Below, in pieces: positions 1 through 7,717 of a stretch of DNA of 37,357 bases. Made by a program: the position numbers and the translations under genes. The stretch spans positions 1-37,357 of the forward strand of contig JALNZC010000039.1 of NCBI GenBank assembly GCA_023229525.1, written 5' to 3'. The notes beneath the pieces were generated by a model. It was not told where the DNA came from. It worked only from the letters and a program-made list of their open reading frames with translations, and did not search any database. How positions within the stretch are numbered: position 1 is the stretch's first letter; each line of letters starts with the position of its first letter. Source of the stretch: Bacteroidales bacterium. Lineage in GTDB: Bacteria > Bacteroidota > Bacteroidia > Bacteroidales > FEN-979.

Positions 1-2420
1 TTCCTCCCGCAATTGTGCCTAATGCTGCAGCATTACCAAGCTTCAATGTTCCTGCACTGATCGTTGTTAAACCAGTGTAAGTATTTGCACCACTAAGAGT
101 CCACGTACCGGCATCTGCTTTGATAAGCGTGCCTGTTGTTGTACCTATAATACTTGTAATACTCCCGGTACCGGTACCACCCAATATTAACCCAAAGGTT
201 GCTCCGCTTATAGTACCGACATTGGTTATATTAATAGTTCCTGCGTTGGCTTCTATACTGCTGGCACTGCCAAGGGTTAGTAATCCACTGTAAGTTGCTG
301 CAGTTGCTGAACTGTTTGTCAACGCTCCTCCGCTTGAAATGCCGGAGCCATTTAAAGTAAGGGGTTCTGCTGTTGATAACGTGATCCCGCCCAAATCAAG
401 TACAGCGCCGTTGGTAACGGAAGTTCCTCCCGCAATTGTGCCTAAAGCTGCAGCATTACCAAGCTTCAATGTTCCTGCACTGATCGTTGTTAAACCAGTG
501 TAAGTATTTGCACCCGATAAAGTCCATGTTCCGGCATCTTCTTTGGTAAGCGTACCTGTTGTTGTACCAAGTATACTTGTGAGTATTCCACCTTGTGCGC
601 CACCCAATGTTAACCCAAAACCTGAGCCTGTTATTGTTCCTGCATTGCTTATGGCAATCGTACCTGTTCCACCTTCAATACTGCTTGCACTGCCAAGGGT
701 TAGTAATCCACTGTAAGTTGCTGCAGCTCCTGAATTCATCAAGGCTCCTGAGCTGGTAATCCCGGTTCCGTTTAGCGTAAGTGGTTCGGCAGTTGCCAGT
801 GTAAAACCGGCTAAATCTAAAACAGCACCACTGGTAATGGAAGTCGCACCCGTTACTGTGCCAAGGGGACTGTTTGGTGAAGTTCCTGCTGCTCCAAGCT
901 TTAATGTTCCTGCACTGATGGTTGTTAAACCTGTGTAAGTATTGTTTCCCGAAATGGTTAATGTCCCGGTGCCAGTTTTAGTCAAAGCGATAGCTGTTGC
1001 AGTGCCATTTACTATGGTACCGGAAAAGGTAGTACTTGTATTATTACCTCCTGCGGTAAGTGTTAAGTTACCTGTTACTGAACTTGTAACAGTACCTGTC
1101 CCGGCAAGTGATCCTGCTGTTTCGTTAAACCCTGCCAGGTCAAATGTACCGTTAACAGTAAGGGCACTGGTATTAGCTATTCTATCTGATCCTCCAAGTT
1201 TTAGTGTCCCTGCACTTATTGTAGTAGCGCCCGTGTATGTGTTTACTCCCGATAGCGTCCACGTTCCGGCATCTTCTTTGGTAAGCGCGCCTGTTCCGGT
1301 TCCAAGTATGCTTGTGAGTGTTCCACCAGCAGCACCTCCAAGGGTAAGACCAAAACCTGCACCCGAGATTGTTCCTGCATTGCTTATGACAATTGTACCT
1401 GTTCCACCTTCAATACTGCTCGCACTGCCAAGGGTTAGTAATCCACTGTAAGTCGCAGCAACTCCTGAATTCATCAAGGCTCCTCCGCTTGAAATGCCGG
1501 TTCCGTTTAGCGTTAGTGGCTCTGCAGTTGCCAGTGTGAAACCCGCTAAATCCAAAGCAGCTCCGCTGGTTACTGAAGTCGCACCCGTTACTGTGCCAAG
1601 TGGACCGTTTGGTGAAGTTCCGGCTGCTCCAAGCTTTAACGTGCCTGCACTTATAGTTGTTAAACCTGTGTAAGTATTGTTTCCCGAAATGGTTAATGTC
1701 CCGGTGCCAGTTTTAGTCAAAGCGATAGCTGTTGCAGTGCCATTCACTATGGTACCGGAAAAGGTAGTACTTGTATTATTACCTCCTGCGGTAAGTGTTA
1801 AGTTGCCTGTTACTGAACTTGTAACAGTACCTGTCCCGGCAAGTGATCCTGCTGTTTCGTTAAATCCTGCCAGGTCAAATGTACCGTTAACGGTAAGGGC
1901 ACTGGTGTTAGCTATTCTATCTGATCCTCCAAGCTTTAGTGTTCCGGCACTGATCGTTGTAGCACCCGTGTATGTGTTTACTCCCGATAGCGTCCACGTT
2001 CCGGCATCTGCTTTGGTAAGCGTACCTGTTCCGGTTCCAATAATGCTTGTAATACTCCCGGTACCGGTTCCACCCAATGTTAACCCAAAGGTTGCTCCGC
2101 TTATAGTACCGATATTGGTTATATTAATAGTTCCTGCGTTGGCTTCTATACTGCTCGCACTGCCAAGGGTTAGTAATCCACTGTAACTTGCTGCAGTTGC
2201 TGAACTGTTTGTCAACGCTCCTCCGCTTGAAATACCGGTACCGTTAAGCGTTAGTGGCTCTGCAGTTGCCAGTGTAAAACCGGCTAAATCTAAAGCAGCG
2301 CCGCTGGTAACGGAAGTCCTACCAGCTATCGTACCAAGGGGACCGTTTGGTGAAGTTCCTGTTGCTCCAAGTTTTAACGTACCTGCACTAATTATCGTTT
2401 GTCCAACATAGGAATTCAAC
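1..2420 (-). repeat. Long coding tandem repeats of the beta-helix gene
   Basis: Blocks recur at two scales. Roughly 942-1451 and 1677-2186 are near-identical at DNA level with a 735-bp (245-codon) offset, and 1-90 recurs at 424-513 with a 423-bp (141-codon) offset. All offsets are multiples of three, so the frame survives unit exchange. The near identity points to recent duplication or gene conversion. Confidence 0.85.
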
Positions 2421-2902
2421 CCGGATAGTATCAATATTCCAGTCCCTGCTTTAGTCAGACTGGTACCTGCTCCGCTTATAACACCGGATATAGTCAGGGT
2501 TCCGGTAACTGAAAAAGTAGGACTGGCAGACACTGCTAAAGGGCATGATATAGTCGCTGTACCTGCTGCTACACTAACGATACCACTATTATCACTAATT
2601 GTCAATGTACCTGTTCCCGAAATTGAAGTTCCGTTAGCCATGGATTTTATTTGCGTACATGCTCCGGCAGCAGATAGTACAGGATAGTTTGTTAGACCTG
2701 CCGGGATAATAACATTGTCACCATTAATACCGCTGACAGGAACAACATTTCTACTCCAATTAGCTGCCGTATGCCAATTAGTACTACTAGATCCATCCCA
2801 TGTATTGTCTATAGAAGCTGCCTTTGCTACATAAATAGAATTAAGTATTATGAATACTAGTCCAATAATCACGTAATGACTGAATTGTAATATTTTTTTC
2901 AT
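1..2902 (-). CDS. Autotransporter-associated beta-strand repeat protein, N-terminal part (runs off left edge)
   Basis: Reading the minus strand from the ATG at 2902, the frame stays open to position 2 (967 codons, no stop), so the C-terminus lies outside the window. The product starts MKKILQFSHYVIIGLVFI, a signal peptide ending near AKA. A short unique region follows (NTWDGSSSTNWHTAANWS, typical of T9SS-exported surface proteins), then many units of the form LTKxGTGTLTLSGxNTYTGxTTISAGTLKLG. This is the hallmark of autotransporter-associated (PATR-type) beta-strand repeats, expected to fold as a right-handed beta-helix. Likely a large exported adhesin or surface protein. I infer T9SS export from the other proteins here, but the C-terminal domain is not visible. 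Plus-strand open frames over the repeats are shadows. Confidence 0.9.
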   Translation of the reverse strand, partial: MKKILQFSHYVIIGLVFIILNSIYVAKAASIDNTWDGSSSTNWHTAANWSRNVVPVSGINGDNVIIPAGLTNYPVLSAAGACTQIKSMANGTSISGTGTLTISDNSGIVSVAAGTATISCPLAVSASPTFSVTGTLTISGVISGAGTSLTKAGTGILILSGLNSYVGQTIISAGTLKLGATGTSPNGPLGTIAGRTSVTSGAALDLAGFTLATAEPLTLNGTGISSGGALTNSSATAASYSGLLTLGSASSIEANAGTINITNIGTISGATFGLTLGGTGTGSITSIIGTGTGTLTKADAGTWTLSGVNTYTGATTISAGTLKLGGSDRIANTSALTVNGTFDLAGFNETAGSLAGTGTVTSSVTGNLTLTAGGNNTSTTFSGTIVNGTATAIALTKTGTGTLTISGNNTYTGLTTISAGTLKLGAAGTSPNGPLGTVTGATSVTSGAALDLAGFTLATAEPLTLNGTGISSGGALMNSGVAATYSGLLTLGSASSIEGGTGTIVISNAGTISGAGFGLTLGGAAGGTLTSILGTGTGALTKEDAGTWTLSGVNTYTGATTISAGTLKLGGSDRIANTSALTVNGTFDLAGFNETAGSLAGTGTVTSSVTGNLTLTAGGNNTSTTFSGTIVNGTATAIALTKTGTGTLTISGNNTYTGLTTISAGTLKLGAAGTSPNSPLGTVTGATSITSGAVLDLAGFTLATAEPLTLNGTGITSSGALMNSGAAATYSGLLTLGSASSIEGGTGTIAISNAGTITGSGFGLTLGGAQGGILTSILGTTTGTLTKEDAGTWTLSGANTYTGLTTISAGTLKLGNAAALGTIAGGTSVTNGAVLDLGGITLSTAEPLTLNGSGISSGGALTNSSATAATYSGLLTLGSASSIEANAGTINITNVGTISGATFGLILGGTGTGSITSIIGTTTGTLIKADAGTWTLSGANTYTGLTTISAGTLKLGNAAALGTIAGG

Positions 2903-2957
2903 AGTCGTAATTTTTCATTACTGTCCGGTTGTTTATTTTTGATGACACTGTAACTAA

Positions 2958-2988
2958 TTAATATACAATACTTAAATTATTTTACAAA
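2958..2988 (-). promoter_or_regulatory. Possible Bacteroidota promoter of the beta-helix gene
   Basis: On the minus strand a TTTG (2988-2985) is followed after exactly 19 bp by TATATTAA (2965-2958). The spacing matches the Bacteroidota primary-sigma consensus TTTG-N19-TAnnTTTG, but the last two bases of the -7 box do not. It would give a leader of about 50 nt. Confidence 0.4.
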
Positions 2989-3015
2989 AGGAGCGCCAGC
3001 AAACACAGTTTTGTT

Positions 3016-3062
3016 TGAAAAACGAAAAGAAGGCTGCAAACGACAGCAATGTTGTGCAGCCT
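3016..3062 (-). terminator. Terminator-like hairpin
   Basis: An 8-bp perfect inverted repeat (AGGCTGCA 3031-3038, TGCAGCCT 3055-3062) has a 16-nt loop. Read on the minus strand it is followed by a T-rich stretch (TTCTTTTCGTTTTTC). It could end transcription of the small gene at 3345-3587 after a roughly 280-nt 3' region. The large loop lowers confidence. Confidence 0.45.
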
Positions 3063-3344
3063 AGCAGAAACATTACGTACATTAAAGGTCTCATATTTTC
3101 ACTTTTTTACAAAATAATCCTTAATCATTTTTTAGAATGCATCAATTAGATAATCAATATTTTATATTTTTGGATCGTCAACAACAATTGAAGATCAGTC
3201 GAAGCTTATTATTCCTTTGCCAGGATATGAAAGGAAATTCAGGTTTGCGGGATTAACAAACACTTCTTCATTGAATTGTAAAAGGTTTTATTTAATTGTA
3301 AAATCCGTTTCCGATGGATTTATTGTCGTTCTGGTAAAACGATC

Positions 3345-3587
3345 CTACATTAGGTTGTTCTGTTTTGCCATTCGTACCTGGTACAGTTTATTACAGCCAT
3401 AGGCTGCACCCATCGCTAACAATATACCCAAGCCTCCATCTATGGGAGCTCCTGCCGGAGCCTGATTGCCATTTGAACCATGCCCGCCGGGTGGCGGTGG
3501 AGGATTATCGGCAAAAGTCTGCTTAGCCAGTACGGTTGCCAATACGAAAAGGCCTGTTGTTAATACTAATTTGGAAAATCGTCTCAT
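3345..3587 (-). CDS. Small exported protein with PID-CTERM-like sorting tail
   Basis: 80 aa. An N-terminal signal peptide (MRRFSKLVLTTGLFVLATVLA, cleavage likely before or near QTFADN) is followed by a Pro/Gly-rich linker (NPPPPPGGHGSNGNQ). The C-terminal third is a tripartite sorting tail: a PIDGG motif, a hydrophobic segment (LGILLAMGAAYG) and basic residues (K, R, K). This matches the Bacteroidota family known as PID-CTERM, which by analogy with PEP-CTERM is thought to be processed by a membrane sortase-like enzyme. Almost nothing lies between signal and tail, so the mature product would be a tiny Pro/Gly-rich peptide, perhaps a surface or matrix component. No exosortase gene is visible in the window. 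Confidence 0.8.
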   Translation of the reverse strand: MRRFSKLVLTTGLFVLATVLAKQTFADNPPPPPGGHGSNGNQAPAGAPIDGGLGILLAMGAAYGCNKLYQVRMAKQNNLM

Positions 3588-3646
3588 GTGCTTTATGTAT
3601 TAATTAATTATTAATCAATTAGGATTATTTTTTGCGAATACGTTTA

Positions 3647-3657
3647 CTTAGGGGTAT
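3647..3657 (-). promoter_or_regulatory. Shared upstream motif, copy 1
   Basis: The minus strand reads ATACCCCTAAG, 60 nt upstream of the start codon of the small PIDGG protein. The same 11 bases occur 65 nt upstream of the cysteine peptidase gene (7024-7034). Identical sequence, strand orientation and similar distance suggest a common activator or sigma-factor site. The binding protein is unknown. Confidence 0.5.
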
Positions 3658-3956
3658 CATATGTTAACCGGAGTAAAGAAGTAAAACCAAGGACCTTATT
3701 CAATCAAAATTCAAATAAATGATAAGCGACGTCAGATATTTACTTTTCCAAATACATTAACATGTAATAGAATTTACGAAAATAGGATATTTAATTGGCA
3801 TAATTAAGTAATTTTTTGATTTTTTATTAACCATATCGTAACTATTTAAATTACTTTCTTATACTATTCACAATATCAGTACATTAAAAAATATAAATCC
3901 AGCAACTCTTTTTTCATTTGTATATAACTTTACTATAATATTATGCTTTAATCACC

Positions 3957-4006
3957 TCATCCCCCGGCCTCTTCTCATTGGGGAGTACAGGGGTTGAGTT
4001 CCTCAG
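3957..4006. repeat. Dispersed hairpin-type repeat, copy 1 (degenerate)
   Basis: The segment contains CCTCATCCCCCGGCCTCTTC followed by a GGGG-rich right arm ending GGGGTTGAG. It resembles the reverse complement of the clean hairpin element at 32286-32325 and the copy near 4540-4580. These C-rich/G-rich imperfect palindromes with CCTCA/TGAG ends look like a non-coding mobile or palindromic repeat family. Confidence 0.5.
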
Positions 4007-4124
4007 CAATGGAGCTTACTACAACACCGGACAGGTTTGTTACGGATACAATGGCTTTAAAATACTACGAAAGCGTTCTTTTTACATTGGGTTGGTTATA
4101 TAAAATTTCTGGTGGCAAAAATAA

Positions 4125-4142
4125 AGGGCTCGATAGAGCCCT
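4125..4142 (-). terminator. Terminator-like hairpin in intergenic region
   Basis: Perfect 7-bp stem (AGGGCTC 4125-4131, GAGCCCT 4136-4142) with a GATA loop. On the minus strand it is followed by TTATTTTTGCC, a usable T-tract. No intact gene ends just upstream on that strand; the nearest is the gene ending at 4812, so the hairpin may belong to a decayed gene. Confidence 0.4.
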
Positions 4143-4320
4143 GGTAGTGTAAAGCGGTAGATAATCAAATAAATACTATAAGAAAGTTCCAATTTCATGA
4201 ATTCTAAAAAACTCACAAAACATAACATATACAAAATCAATAATTTGTCTGTTTTCAATTTTTTATCAGGCTCTTATCAATTATCCTTCATGCTCTGTCC
4301 ATGCTTTCATCAGTTAAGCT

Positions 4321-4353
4321 TCAGATAAGCGTCAGATAAGCGTCAGATAAGCG
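4321..4353. repeat. Three perfect 11-bp tandem repeats
   Basis: The unit TCAGATAAGCG occurs three times head to tail, flanked by partial copies (AGCTTCAGATAAGC before, GTTTAGCTTCATTAAGC after). Eleven bases is close to one helical turn, so repeated sites would face the same side of the DNA. No function can be assigned. Confidence 0.7.
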
Positions 4354-4483
4354 TTTAGCTTCATTAAGCATTTAATATTTCTGATATCAGATAAAACAAC
4401 TGATTTTATTAACGAAAAATCGGAGATTAGGGTTAATGTTTAACCAGGTTTAACCAGGACAATTGGTATGAACCCCGGGCAAG

Positions 4484-4583
4484 CCCTGTACCCGAATTGC
4501 GCCCCAAGGGGCGGGGAATTTACATTGAGGACCTCAACACCTGCACCCATCCTCCTCAAGGAAGAGGGGGATGCGGTGATTAA
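4484..4583. repeat. Dispersed hairpin-type repeat, copy 2 with adjoining palindrome
   Basis: A perfect palindrome GCCCCAAGGGGC (4501-4512) is followed by CCTCAACACC and a C-rich/G-rich imperfect hairpin (CCTCCTCAAGGAAGAGG, about 4551-4567) ending in GCGGTGA. It resembles the elements near 3957 and 32286. The 63-codon minus-strand frame over it (4440-4631) is explained by the repeat and is not called. Confidence 0.5.
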
Positions 4584-4590
4584 ACCAAAA

Positions 4591-4738
4591 AGGCTGTATT
4601 GAAAGCAGGGCTTATTCCCGGTATTCTTCATGCAGAAATCCCGGAGGATGTGATTCAGAAGGAAGAATTTATCAAAATTGTATTTGTATGTGATAAGACC
4701 AGGAGGTGATTGAGATTTATAACCGCGGTAACCACCAT
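4591..4738 (+). pseudogene. Coding-like trace, possible gene remnant
   Basis: A plus-strand frame reads KAVLKAGLIPGILHAEIPED, then VIQKEEFIKIVFVCDK, and stops at 4708-4710. In another frame the sequence continues EVIEIYNRGNHHALQ and stops. The two pieces look like one coding sequence broken by a frameshift, with no start codon. The EVIEIYNRGN piece is reminiscent of transposases of the IS1380 type (xxIYNxRG), but this is a weak resemblance. I do not recognise the first piece. Confidence 0.25.
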
Positions 4739-4811
4739 GCCTTGCAATAATCCAGTATGCCTAAGAGAGGGTCCTCTGAGGAAAAGGATTTCTTAGTTTC
4801 CGTAAGGCGTC

Positions 4812-6959
4812 CTAATTCTTGATTATCTTAACCACTTTGGCCTCATCACTGCGGATGACACGCAGAATATAGACGCCTGCAGGTTTCATGTCAAGGGTAT
4901 AATCACGTTTCCGCTGCCCGGAAAAACTTTCTTTTACAACATTTTCACCCCGGATACTATAAATCTCAATATAGACTTGATCAGGATTATCCGTCTCGGA
5001 AAATTCTAGGGTGAACTTACCCGGGGTTGGGTTTGGATAAACAATGAAGAAAGGTTGCCGGTAAATCATTCGTTCAGGAGGCATTTCATTGCGTCTTGCT
5101 TCAGATTCCATGGCGTGGACCGCCGGAGGAACGTTTCCTGAATTACACCATGGCCCTGAAGAGGCGATATAACCATGCAAATATCCTCCGGGAAACACCC
5201 TGGATTCTGGTTTGCAAACAATAGAATTACCTGCAATAAGTGTCACATTGCCACCATCTGACACCTCAAATATAGTTCCTCCACCTGCCAGTGTGATCGT
5301 ATTGGTGGCATCAAAACAATCGGTTTCACCGGTTTTCACGGTGAGGTTTTGCAGGAAAATATCCTCAAGGACATCCGGTCCGTCAGCATATAAAACGGTA
5401 GAAACGTTTTCATCACGTAACCAGGTCATTCCGCCATCCAGGCTTATTTCGAAAAAGACATCAAAAAAACTTTCAACCCTAACTCCTTCGGGAATGGGTT
5501 CAATTTTCATAAACCCTGAAGAAATGCTGTCTGGAGACTCCCGGAGCATAACTCCTGGCGGCAAATTCCCCCCTGTTAAATTCATATGCAGGATCTCCGT
5601 GTCATAGTATTCACTGCCTGAAGAATCCAGTTCATGATAATACAGGACAGTCATATCACAATTTAAGGAAAAATTCTGGAAAGCATTACCAGTATCCAGA
5701 GATATGTCCATGATGGCATTGCATGAAAAATTCACTATCATCATATTACCCAAGGGCGGAGCAGGAGTATCATTGGAATACCCTGACACAACCAGGTTCT
5801 TGGTTTGAGTTTGACGGTGGTTAAATTCCGATTTTACTTCCGGTATGAATTTATGAACTTTTCCACCAGGAATCTTTGGATCTTGTTGCTTAAACTTTTT
5901 ATCAGGACATTCAATCAGGAAAAGGATACTCCCGCTCTCCCCATCTGCATTGGACAGGGCGCCTTCCCAATTTTTCTTTTTCTTGTCATAAACGGTGTTT
6001 TCATCCACACATCCTCCGGGATTTTTATTTTGATCCTTATCGTGGCTGATGACCAGGTGGTACCGGTCATCCCCAAGGGGTGTTCCACCGGTTACAACCA
6101 CACAATGCCCTTTTCCACCTTGACCTTTCCAATCAATCATCATTTCCACATCCTGGCCTGCCGCTATTTCATCCAGTACATCAGCGATCTGGTATCCCTT
6201 TGCCTGATGTGTCGTAATCGGAATCTTGTTATCCCTGCAATACTTTTTCTTCGTGTAGTAGATGTTGTTTTTTTCCGTACCGAAATTGGTGGTGGTATGG
6301 AGAGCATTACCCAAGGCGCTGATCTCCATATTGGCAGGATCGATCCCTAAATCATTTTCACCGTTCAACCATTGCATCGAGTTTGAAATCCCGGTCGGCA
6401 CACAAAAATTCTTAGGGCTCTCCTGGTTCGGGAAGTTCTTATGCTTCCGGGGTGGACCTACAGGCACCCCACCTTTTAAATTGAATGCAGGGCCGGGGCC
6501 TCCCCCACCGGGAGAGTTGCCGGTGAAGCCTGTAAATATATTCACCGTATCAGGACTTACAGGAGATATCTGATTGGCTGCAGGTTTTTCCGCGAAGTCT
6601 GATGTCAATGAATACCCATAATAAAGATTAGTCACTGCGATACCGGAAACGCCAATCGGGAACCAGAATCGCTGGGTTTGTACTTCACCTTCATTCCGGA
6701 TAGTCAGCACAGGCATATTCTGGATTACCCAGGAGGTGTCGACGGTAAGATTGAAAAACAAGGTATTGGCATTTCCTGTAAAGGTCAGATCCGCCGCTCC
6801 CCATTCGGAGTTATAGGTCGGGGTTCCGTCATAAAGAAAGTTTAATTGGTAGAACGAAAGGGATTGTGATTGAACACGGACTACTCCGAAAAAAAATAAT
6901 ACGATGACCCATGGCAACATTGCCAATGCCAACCTCATCTGTGGTTTCCTGGAATTCAT
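4812..6959 (-). CDS. T9SS-exported protein with papain-like cysteine peptidase domain
   Basis: 715 aa. The signal peptide spans residues 1-32 (ALAMLPWVIVLFFFGVV). An N-terminal domain of about 100 residues and a Gly/Pro linker precede a papain-like (C39-like) core: C186 in NFCVPTG, H285 in GKGHCVVVTGG and D307 in ISHDKD, in the Cys-His-Asp order of that fold. Residues near 540-605 form a Cys-bounded module (TDCFDA, GGYLHGYI, PWC) that recurs before the C-terminal domain of the protein ending at 34144. The last 80 residues are a T9SS type A sorting domain (YPNPTPGKFTLEF through VVKIIKN), so the protein should be exported and attached to or released from the outer membrane. Peptidase activity is inferred from the triad only. 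An isopeptidase or inactive binding role is possible. Confidence 0.8.
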   Translation of the reverse strand: MNSRKPQMRLALAMLPWVIVLFFFGVVRVQSQSLSFYQLNFLYDGTPTYNSEWGAADLTFTGNANTLFFNLTVDTSWVIQNMPVLTIRNEGEVQTQRFWFPIGVSGIAVTNLYYGYSLTSDFAEKPAANQISPVSPDTVNIFTGFTGNSPGGGGPGPAFNLKGGVPVGPPRKHKNFPNQESPKNFCVPTGISNSMQWLNGENDLGIDPANMEISALGNALHTTTNFGTEKNNIYYTKKKYCRDNKIPITTHQAKGYQIADVLDEIAAGQDVEMMIDWKGQGGKGHCVVVTGGTPLGDDRYHLVISHDKDQNKNPGGCVDENTVYDKKKKNWEGALSNADGESGSILFLIECPDKKFKQQDPKIPGGKVHKFIPEVKSEFNHRQTQTKNLVVSGYSNDTPAPPLGNMMIVNFSCNAIMDISLDTGNAFQNFSLNCDMTVLYYHELDSSGSEYYDTEILHMNLTGGNLPPGVMLRESPDSISSGFMKIEPIPEGVRVESFFDVFFEISLDGGMTWLRDENVSTVLYADGPDVLEDIFLQNLTVKTGETDCFDATNTITLAGGGTIFEVSDGGNVTLIAGNSIVCKPESRVFPGGYLHGYIASSGPWCNSGNVPPAVHAMESEARRNEMPPERMIYRQPFFIVYPNPTPGKFTLEFSETDNPDQVYIEIYSIRGENVVKESFSGQRKRDYTLDMKPAGVYILRVIRSDEAKVVKIIKN

Positions 6960-7023
6960 ATACGTTCGTTTAAACAGTGTACCTCAAAGATTTACGAGCT
7001 GATCAATTAAATGAGGACGAACG

Positions 7024-7034
7024 CTTAGGGGTAT
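7024..7034 (-). promoter_or_regulatory. Shared upstream motif, copy 2
   Basis: ATACCCCTAAG on the minus strand, 65 nt upstream of the cysteine peptidase start, identical to the motif 60 nt upstream of the PIDGG protein gene. An imperfect -7 box (AATCTTTG) lies between this copy and the start codon, so the motif could be an upstream activator site. Confidence 0.5.
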
Positions 7035-7081
7035 TTTATTCCTGAGAATTGGGTATTAAGGTTGACACTGTATGGGTTATG

Positions 7082-7106
7082 ATGTAAATATACACATTAT
7101 TTACAT
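7082..7106. promoter_or_regulatory. Perfect dyad, candidate operator
   Basis: ATGTAAATA (7082-7090) and TATTTACAT (7098-7106) form a perfect 9-bp inverted repeat around a 7-bp spacer, the size of a dimeric repressor site. It lies between two divergent genes, about 45 bp upstream of a TACATTTG -7 box that would transcribe the Bro-N fragment. A phage repressor operator surviving from the prophage is the simplest guess. Confidence 0.5.
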
Positions 7107-7149
7107 GAATGTCAAATATTATGATGATTTCCGTAAAGGATATAAAGGT

Positions 7150-7157
7150 TACATTTG
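7150..7157 (+). promoter_or_regulatory. Bacteroidota -7 box upstream of Bro-N fragment
   Basis: TACATTTG matches TAnnTTTG. The bases 19 bp upstream read ATTT, a weak match to the -33 TTTG. The start codon at 7174 lies 17 bp downstream. Confidence 0.45.
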
Positions 7158-7173
7158 TATATACTAACAGCGC

Positions 7174-7440
7174 ATGTATATGACAAAAGAAACAGCCATA
7201 AAACTATTCAATCAAAAGCAAGTGCGTTGTCATTGGGACAGCGACCAGGAAAAATGGTATTTCTCCATTGTTGATGTCCTCGAAGTACTTACAGAGAGTA
7301 TTGACCCGCATGCATACTGGCGGAAATTAAAAGAAAGGTTAAAAAATGAAGGAAATGAAACCGTGACGAATTGTCACGGTTTGAAAATGATTGCTGCTGA
7401 TGGAAAAATGAGATTGAAGGGGATAAATAAGTTGATATAA
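7174..7440 (+). pseudogene. Truncated Bro-N / phage antirepressor-type protein
   Basis: 88 codons. The sequence MTKETAIKLFNQKQVRCHWD, then EKWYFSIVDVLEVLTES and YWRKLKERLKNEGNETVTNCH, is the N-terminal half of Bro-N (antirepressor-like) proteins found in phages and as free chromosomal genes. The family normally continues for well over 150 further residues. Here homology stops after DGKMRL and is replaced by a short unrelated tail and a TAA at 7438-7440. Met1 or Met3 could be the start. A truncated DNA-binding domain could still be made, but loss of function is likely. Confidence 0.75.
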
Positions 7441-7692
7441 TCAGGCTTGGCCTCATTGTCCCGGATAGCCGGAATTCCGTTGAAAGACTTTACCACAGTG
7501 GTAAATACCGATCTCTATGGAGCTTTTGTGAAAGTGGTTGAAGGCTCCAAAAGGGAAGGAGAAAGCGCTACAATTTTAGGAAAACTTATCCGGGAACTGG
7601 AGATTTCCGGTGCCGGCGCTTCGGAAGTCTTTGCCAAACTGGGGAACAATATCGCCATGCTCCAACAGAAAGTGGACCTTTTTAATCTCTGA
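7441..7692 (+). pseudogene. Fragment of phage tail tape-measure protein
   Basis: Directly after the Bro-N stop, and in the same frame, comes ASLSRIAGIPLKDFTTVV, then DLYGAFVKVVEG, ILGKLIRELEISGAG and VFAKLGNNIAMLQQKVDLFNL, then a stop. This resembles the conserved core of phage tail length tape-measure proteins (aaGms.eeF...d..gAl..fl.gl....il.elgi.g). Only about 80 residues remain of proteins that usually exceed 600. The only available start is TTG at 7447. With the truncated Bro-N gene it forms a deletion scar of a prophage. Confidence 0.65.
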
Positions 7693-7717
7693 TATTCATG
7701 TGTTCACAATAAATTTA

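Larger units (their letters stand above)
2903..3344. other. Intergenic region without a supported gene
   Basis: This 442-bp AT-rich stretch holds the promoter-like element and hairpin listed separately. A 61-codon plus-strand frame at 3217-3402 has no recognisable features and runs into the opposing gene, so I do not call it. Confidence 0.6.
3588..4811. other. 1.2-kb gene-poor spacer
   Basis: No intact gene can be supported between the PIDGG protein and the cysteine peptidase gene. The left half is very AT-rich. The right half holds the hairpin repeats, the 11-bp tandem repeats and the coding traces listed separately. A 47-codon ATG frame at 4009-4152 ends inside the 4125 hairpin and has no recognisable product. 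The overall picture is a graveyard of small repeats and decayed sequence. Confidence 0.6.

Noticed and set aside
942..2186. Two almost identical 169-codon plus-strand frames (942-1451, 1677-2186)
   Set aside because: They are antisense shadows of the long minus-strand beta-helix gene; composition (Val/Pro rich) and duplication follow its repeats.
3217..3402. A 61-codon plus-strand frame
   Set aside because: Overlaps the 3' end of the PIDGG gene, has no recognisable motif and no good start context.
4440..4631. A 63-codon minus-strand frame
   Set aside because: Lies over the hairpin repeat; its composition is that of repeat translation.
5212..6573. Plus-strand frames opposite the cysteine peptidase gene (5212-5607, 5805-6350, 6262-6573)
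   Set aside because: No homology-like features; the minus strand carries the peptidase core and T9SS domain.
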